A stretch of DNA of 64,000 nt from Rhinopomastus cyanomelas. Taxonomy: Eukaryota; Chordata; Aves; Bucerotiformes; Rhinopomastidae. The notes under the pieces were generated by a model. It was not told where the DNA came from, searched no databases, and saw only the letters and a program-made list of their open reading frames with translations. The first letter of the stretch is position 1. Each line of letters begins with the position of its first letter. The stretch is from contig VXBP01007151.1 of NCBI GenBank assembly GCA_013400115.1, forward strand, positions 248,001 through 312,000. Reading direction: 5' to 3'. The translations under genes and the position numbers were made by a program. Of this stretch, positions 59,881-64,000 are shown piece by piece.

Positions 59881-60589
59881 TATTTTGGGCACAGTGATGC
59901 TTTGCCCCATTCAGCCCAAATCCCAAGATCAAAGTGTTCCTGCAGCACTTCATGACAAGACGAAGAGGGCTGGGACTAAGTGCACAGCAGATTTCACATG
60001 GGTCAGAGGAGCTCTGCTTCTCCAGAAAGCCACAGCCATGCTGCAGAAGTAGATTTATGTCAGATCTCAGGTGCTAGTGTTACCAAGGCTGCCCCTGCTC
60101 CCACCACTATCCATCCATGAGGACCCCTGTAAAGCTAATCAAGGGTCCTATCATCCTATGTTCACAGCCGTGCACAAGCATAATAGTGACTGGTGGTGCT
60201 AGCAGAGGTTTAGTGAAGGGTAAGAATTAATAACTGACATTTATCTAAGTGCTTACCTTGTGCCTCCTCCTGCACTTCAAAAGCACCGGTGGCCACTGAG
60301 AGATCTGCTCACCACACATCGTCGTTTCCTGAGTCTCTGGGAAAAGGCTGTGGTGAGAGGCAAAGGCCAGGAAGGAGAGGATGACCACAGGCTGGGAAGC
60401 AAACCTCTAGCTCAGATTCTGCTCCATTGAGTCAGTGGCTAAGCAGCCACCTTGCCTGGTCACTGCTGATACTTGCATCAGCATTTGGGTCTTGCAAAGT
60501 GGTAAAACATAGAGCTGCGAGTCCCCCTTCATGGAGACTTTTCCACCTAGTTGGAAAAGGAGTGGGCAAAGAGACACAGAGATGAAATG
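59881..60589. other. Interval without recognised gene
   Basis: Single-copy sequence leading into the 5S-derived element. No coding frame or repeat was recognised. Confidence 0.5.
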
Positions 60590-60590
60590 C

Positions 60591-60740
60591 TGGATTAGCT
60601 AAGCAGGGTTGGACTTGGTTTGTACATGGATGGGAGACAGTCTGGGTACACCAGGTGCTGTAGGCTTACCCTGCTCCAGCAGCAGGGGTTGGACTTAGAT
60701 GATCTTGAGAGGTCCCTTCCAACCTGTAACTTTCTGTGAT
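60591..60740 (+). mobile_element. 5S rRNA-derived SINE-like element with CR1-type tail
   Basis: About 70 bases starting at GCTAAGCAGGGTTGGACTTG correspond to the 3' 70 nucleotides of vertebrate 5S rRNA, with 10 differences by my count (about 86% identity) and no gaps, ending at the 5S terminus GGTGCTGTAGGCTT. The internal promoter regions of 5S genes (box A at GCTAAGCAGGG, box C at GGATGGGAGAC) are still readable. The 5' 45-50 nucleotides of 5S are missing or unrecognisable. Directly after the 5S end follows ACCCTGCTCCAGCAG, then GGACTTAGATGATCTTGAGA, GGTCCCTTCCAACC and TTTCTGTGAT, a CR1 3' tail. A functional 5S gene is ruled out by the truncation. Confidence 0.88.
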
Positions 60741-60873
60741 CTCCATGCCCACTAAACCACATCCCAAAGAAATGGCAACACAGGAGAAGGGGTAAATTTA
60801 CAGCTACTGTCAGCAGTCCAATTCAAGTCAAGGTAACAAAGGGATGTGTCACCCTGAATAGCAGCTTAAATTT

Positions 60874-61078
60874 GGGGCACCTTGTTGGCTCAGTTGGGGC
60901 ACCTTGTTGACTCAGTTGGTAGAGCATGGGACTCTGAATTCCTGGGGTTGTGGGTTTGAGCCCCATGTAGGACATCTTGAGACAGTACTGTAGGCTCACC
61001 CTGCTCCAGCAGGGGAGGTTGGACTTTGATGATCTTTTGAGGTCCCTTCCAACCTGTAACAGCCTGTGGTCCTGCGGT
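60874..61078 (+). mobile_element. tRNA-Lys-derived SINE-like element with CR1-type tail
   Basis: The head (about 60896-60970) matches tRNA-Lys: D-arm/box A ACTCAGTTGGTAGAGCATGG, anticodon region GACTCTGAAT (the CTT anticodon now CTG), and T-arm/box B GTGGGTTTGAGCCCCA. The first 22 bases of the head (GGGGCACCTTGTTG..CTCAGTT) are tandemly duplicated at 60874-60895. After the head come AGTACTGTAGGCTCACCCTG, CTCCAGCAGGGGAGGTTGGA, GATGATCTTTTGAGGTCCC and a degenerate 8-mer tail CCTGTGGTCCTGCGG. The tRNA fold is broken in the acceptor stem, and one base is inserted in the anticodon arm. It is not a working tRNA. Confidence 0.88.
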
Positions 61079-61101
61079 CCCTTCTAACCCTGACTGATTC
61101 T

Positions 61102-61199
61102 GTGACTTGGTCTAGGTGATCCTGCTGTGTCGGGGGATTGGACTGGATGATCTTTCGAGGTCCCTTCCAATCCCTACTGATTCTATGATCCTATGATCT
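61102..61199 (+). mobile_element. CR1 LINE 3' tail
   Basis: ACTTGGTCTAGGTGATCCTG, GATGATCTTTCGAGGTCCC and ATTCTATGATCCTATGATC: a younger-type copy directly downstream of the tRNA-derived element. Confidence 0.92.
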
Positions 61200-62471
61200 T
61201 GAACTGTTGTCACTCGTTTAACTCTTGGCTGTGTCACTGGGAGCAGCGGTGGGCTTCCCAGCCCCCTGGCACCACCAGTTCACGTGTCACATTCCGGGCT
61301 GTGTTATTCTTAAGTACTGTAAATCTCTCACTATTATTCTCCCACTTGATATAGTGAGCTGTGTCATTTTGAAAGGAAATACATAACAGTATATTAAAGA
61401 AATCATGGATCTCCTCATTCATGTTTAAAACAAATTTATTACAACGTAAGAAACCCTGAATAGCATGAATTTATTATAATGATTTAAGGCTCCTGGCACT
61501 TGAGTTAAAAATGTCTCTCAATAAATAACTTTCCCTTGAAAACACAGCAAATTAATATAGTTTACCATTTCCAAAGTTGTATAAATCCAAGAAGCTTAAA
61601 TCAACAGTGTGCTGGATAAGGCTACTGTTGCTCAGCCAGAGCCTGGTGTTGTAGCCCAGGAGGATGGAAAAAGTAGTGAAAAATGGATGGGGTTTTTTTG
61701 GTCACCTTTCTCTCCCTTCCACCACCCTAGGCTATGTCTGTTCTGTGAAAGTCAGACTAATGTGAAATGGATGAAAGCAGCTGTGGCCTTTGCACACAGG
61801 TATCATTAAAACAGAGCGGCTACTCTGCCACCAGACCCAGCAGACGCCGCTCTGATATTTCCCCAAAGTGCCTCTTACTTGCAGGCCCCGTAGCTTTCGG
61901 TAGCGGTGCTTTAATTTGACTGCAGACCCGAGGACCGAGATGTCTCCAGCTTGGCTGTCTCCCACGCTGCTGTAGTCTCTCAAGCCCAGAGCAAAGTCGG
62001 GGCTCTCCTCTGAAGTGCTGGGGAGCACCAGGCAGCTGCACTCACAGTGAGGCTGCTGCACCAGCACTGAGTTGAGACCCCTTCCCGTTCTGCTGAGGTC
62101 CCCAGCTCAGGAGATTGGAAAGCAGCACCGACTGCTTCCTTGTGTTTGGTGGGAAATTTTTAAAAACGCTGGTGCACCGGGTTTGTGCAAAACTGCAGGG
62201 CACCTGTGCGCATGGAAAACCTGCATGAACACCCACCCACACCCGTGGCTGGGAATCCCCGTGGGTGAGGCTGTGACAAATCCAGCTTCCTAGAGGCCAC
62301 AGGAAGAGAAGAAGAACCCCACGTGTGGGTATAACCATCAGTGGGACACCTCTTGGGAACAGCAGCTTGCACACATCTCCACCTGCCAGAAAGCAGTGGT
62401 TTTGCTCAGGTGGGTGCCACCTCTGCTCTGCAGAGAAGAAAGGACGCACTTGCTACCTCTCCATTGACCTT
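61200..62471. other. Interval without recognised gene; candidate regulatory stretch
   Basis: The part 61420-61610 is AT-rich and repeat-free (ATGAATTTATTATAATGATT, CAGCAAATTAATATAG). The rest is ordinary. Frames of up to 135 codons (minus, 62042-62449) have no recognisable domain. Confidence 0.4.
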
Positions 62472-62567
62472 CACAGAATCACAGAACATTAGGGATTGGA
62501 AGGGACCTTGAAAGATCATCTAGTCCAATCCCCTTGCCAAAGCAGGATCAGCTAGACCCAGTCGCAT
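62472..62567 (-). mobile_element. CR1 LINE 3' tail
   Basis: TCACAGAATCACAGAACATT, GAAGGGACCTTGAAAGATCA and CAGCTAGACCCAGTCGCA: a minus-strand copy cut short after about 96 bases. Confidence 0.92.
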
Positions 62568-64000
62568 TCTCTCAACAGGCCAACATGGGGGCAGCAAGAA
62601 GGGCTCAGCAACACCACCCAAACAACCCAGGAGCCCTTCCCAGCAAGCCCCACTCTCAGCAAGGTCTTCAACAGCTTTTTATTTTCTGAAGGTCTAATTT
62701 TTTTTTCCCTTTACTGTCAGTGTGTCATTTTTTCCCTCCACAACACAGCTGATGACTATTTTTTTAAACAAAGTACAGTACCAGTGACATTCTGACAGTG
62801 TCAACACAGCCAGAGTACACCCACCCGAGCTTTTCAGCATGGGAAGTTAGGGCTGTTATAAGAGTCAGATTGACAGCCTCGGTAAATTCGAGTCCTCTGT
62901 ACAGCAGACGGCAAGAAGTTATTAGAAACAGACAAGGCTTTCAGGTCACCCAGTCCATCTCCCACCCCACCTTTTAATTGTCTCTCTCACCCGAGCTATA
63001 AATATCTGACTCTTCTCATCTTGTTTCCTCATTATGTCAATTCTAGCAGCCCCTGATCATTTTTATTACTCCTCACTGAAATCCCTCCAATCTGCCAGTA
63101 AACTCCCTGGTAATGAGATCCCTGTGCTGAAGGCACTAGTGCAAATAGAGGGGCTCCAGACCCCCTGACAAGGAGCCATTTCTGGCAATTTGAAGATATC
63201 ATCACCTCCTCACCTGCAGCTCAAGTCTTCTTGTTTTTGCTGCCATCAGGTATCACTTTGTGCATCGTTTGCTCTTTCCCTTCTGAGGGTTTCTGCTGTT
63301 TGGGGCTCCCCCATCCCACCAAGCATGTGTCTTTCAAGGTACATCAGGTCACAGATGTTGCACCCCCAGATTCAAGCTCCATCCCAAATTGAATGCCGCA
63401 AGTTATTTTCTTTCAGGCTCCATGTTTCTACTTCATGTTACATCTTCCTCCTCAACTCATCTAAATTTAGCAGCTCGTTTCACTCACAAAACTTTCTGCT
63501 TCTAATACAGCCATGATGTCTGTGAGAGAGGGTGAGTAGAGCAGGTACCCAGCCCAACACCTCCAAACAAGCCACTTGAGAGTGTCAAAAGGTCTCGTTC
63601 CTTATGCAGAATGAGAGGAGCAGAAAGGGGAACTCAGCCTTCTTCTCTGGTGTAAACTCCTGAAGAGGCATAAATGCTGGAGAAACAGGGTGCCCAAATC
63701 ATCCCAGGGGTGAGGAAACAGATGTTAGGACACCAGGCGTAAAAGACCGCATCTCATCAAAGAAAAGGCTAGACCAGGAGTTCATCACCGCATGAGGTTT
63801 GTGGTCCTGCTTCCAAAGGCACAACCAAGTCTAGCAACTGGAAATTAAAGTCAATCTCAAATTAAGGCAGTTTTATAGCAGCAAGGATAACTGAAATGCT
63901 GGAAGATGTTGACAAGGTGGTTTTAAAGGTTCATTGCAATCAGTTCAAGAAAGAACCAGGTTTTGTGCCTGTAAATTCATCTTGACCTTTCATTTGGATG
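62568..64000. other. Interval without recognised gene; candidate regulatory stretch
   Basis: Single-copy sequence to the window end. The part 62690-63150 is repeat-free with ACCTTTTAATTGTCTCTCTC, AGCTATAAATATCTGAC and CATTATGTCAATTCTAGCAG and might be regulatory. The 108-codon frame at 63190-63516 is not recognised. Confidence 0.4.

Noticed and set aside
60591..60664. Functional 5S rRNA gene
   Set aside because: The first 45-50 nucleotides are missing, there are about ten differences in the rest, and the pol III T-run terminator is absent.
60896..60970. Functional tRNA-Lys gene
   Set aside because: Broken acceptor stem, changed anticodon loop, an inserted base in the anticodon arm and a CR1 tail attached.

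Overview
The window is nuclear DNA of a bird. Nothing in it looks prokaryotic. The main evidence is about 35-40 recognisable copies of the avian/reptilian LINE CR1, most cut short at the 5' end and ending in the CR1 8-mer tail (ATTCTRTG type). There is also one avian-type retroviral LTR, single N positions at 6824 and 7609, and no convincing complete protein-coding gene. By my hand-drawn limits, CR1 and CR1-derived sequence cover roughly one fifth of the window. This is high for a bird and would fit a CR1-rich lineage such as woodpeckers and allies, but that assignment is inference.

Layout. 1-2.5 kb: a repeat-free segment, a TG/TA-rich stretch and two CR1 copies. 2.5-15 kb: no recognised CR1. 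This part holds a candidate minus-strand exon (3388-3618), a (TCTTC)n pyrimidine tract of about 340 bp, and a 4.7-kb block rich in A and T homopolymers (about 7.1-11.8 kb) that resembles a long 3' UTR or lncRNA exon and ends near an AATAAA. It also carries two copies of an old palindromic repeat. 15-25 kb: scattered CR1s, then a dense cluster at 23.2-26.0 kb where an LTR has itself been split by a CR1. 26-36 kb: mostly single-copy sequence with a few CR1 tails. 36-49.6 kb: the densest CR1 zone, with nested elements, a triplicated 67-bp unit inside one CR1, fold-back hairpins and two related non-CR1 segments. 50-60 kb: single-copy sequence with CR1 fragments, one tiny CR1 nested in another (57.2 kb) and a sense/antisense CR1 mosaic (55.0-55.9 kb). 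60.6-61.2 kb: the most unusual locus. A 5S-rRNA-derived element and a tRNA-Lys-derived element lie about 130 bp apart, both joined to the same CR1-like 3' tail.

How the parts relate. The CR1 copies encode only pieces of reverse transcriptase, nearly all the carboxy-terminal end. CR1 is known to move other RNAs that carry its 3' end. The 5S-tail and tRNA-Lys-tail elements therefore look like non-autonomous retroposons (SINEs) mobilised by CR1. The passerine TguSINE1 is the known precedent, but its head derives from a different tRNA. Several repeat-free, AT-leaning stretches with homeodomain- or POU-like core motifs suggest a gene desert or a large intron with regulatory elements. I judged this from composition only.

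All element limits are by eye, with an error of a few to about 20 bases. No alignments or database searches were run.
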